DNA of 14,126 nt from NCBI GenBank assembly GCA_046313675.1, contig JBKBXU010000094.1, positions 1 to 14,126 of the forward strand, written 5' to 3'. The notes beneath the pieces were generated by a model. The model was not told where the DNA came from. It did no database searches and was given only the letters and a program-made list of their open reading frames with translations. The translations under genes were made by a program, and so were the position numbers. This document shows, piece by piece, positions 14,015-14,126 of this stretch; the first letter of the stretch is position 1; the number at the start of each line of letters is the position of its first letter. This DNA comes from JBKBXU01 sp046313675. Its GTDB lineage: Bacteria; Bacteroidota; Bacteroidia; Cytophagales; Cytophagaceae.

Positions 14015-14104
14015 TTTGTCACTTTAAAAAAACAGTAACATTACTTGTATAAATGGTTGATATTTATTATTTTAATGTTGTTATTTAGGGTTGGAAGTGA
14101 CAAA
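14015..14104. repeat. 10-bp inverted repeat flanking a 70-nt AT-rich spacer
   Basis: TTTGTCACTT (14015-14024) and AAGTGACAAA (14095-14104) are perfect reverse complements 70 nt apart. The left copy lies at the 5' edge of the small minus-strand frame. They could be a binding-site pair or the ends of a tiny element. Nothing else is recognisable in 14025-14094. Confidence 0.3.
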
Positions 14105-14126
14105 TATCCATTGCCACGAAGAGAAT

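Noticed and set aside
14075..14126. ATG-started plus-strand frame running off the window edge (17 codons)
   Set aside because: It is too short to tell from chance, and the opposite strand is equally open there.
1..14126. CRISPR array, insertion sequence, rRNA or prophage genes
   Set aside because: No regularly spaced direct repeats, transposase or integrase motifs, rRNA-like stretches or phage structural genes were seen.

Overview
The window reads as chromosomal DNA of a member of the Bacteroidota, probably a Cytophagales-like lineage. The reasons are an AT-rich sequence, start codons with little Shine-Dalgarno signal, several copies of the Bacteroidota sigma-factor -7 box TAnnTTTG just upstream of genes, and families typical of the phylum (an HYC_CC_PP-like secreted protein, a fused single-chain GcvP of about 958 aa). 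The order-level placement is inference.

Region 1 (1-1900): the tail of a possible upstream gene, an AraC-type regulator, and a VOC/glyoxalase-fold protein carrying a lipoprotein signal. A 334-nt gene-free stretch follows. It holds a 114-nt, three-tier imperfect palindrome that looks like a repeat or a recombination-type hairpin rather than a simple terminator.

Region 2 (1920-9480) is housekeeping. On the minus strand are gcvP (glycine decarboxylase P protein), an AI-2E/PerM-family membrane protein and a DEAD-box RNA helicase. On the plus strand are a dihydroorotase (pyrC) divergent from the helicase and a tRNA-His(GTG) with a good promoter. A perfect 16-bp-stem terminator is shared between the tRNA and a convergent stand-alone CheY-like receiver protein.

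Region 3 (9575-13800) is an envelope and metal region. A PAP2-family phosphatase on the minus strand diverges from four plus-strand genes. All four encode exported proteins, and each carries metal-binding signatures: an HYC_CC_PP-like protein, a very Cys-rich small protein with tandem CC repeats, a large M6-like zinc metalloprotease with a CxxCxxCxxC cluster and a C-terminal 8-residue-repeat solenoid, and an HMA-domain lipoprotein with a His/Asp-rich tail. Terminators after the second and fourth genes divide them into two likely transcription units. The protease and the Cys-rich protein share a C-x-G-C-x-D-C motif. I read this set as a candidate extracytoplasmic metal (copper/zinc) capture or response module; this is inference from co-location and motifs and is the most interesting part of the window.

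The right end (13790-14126) holds a small coding-like frame on the minus strand without an ATG, and a 10-bp inverted repeat of unknown role.
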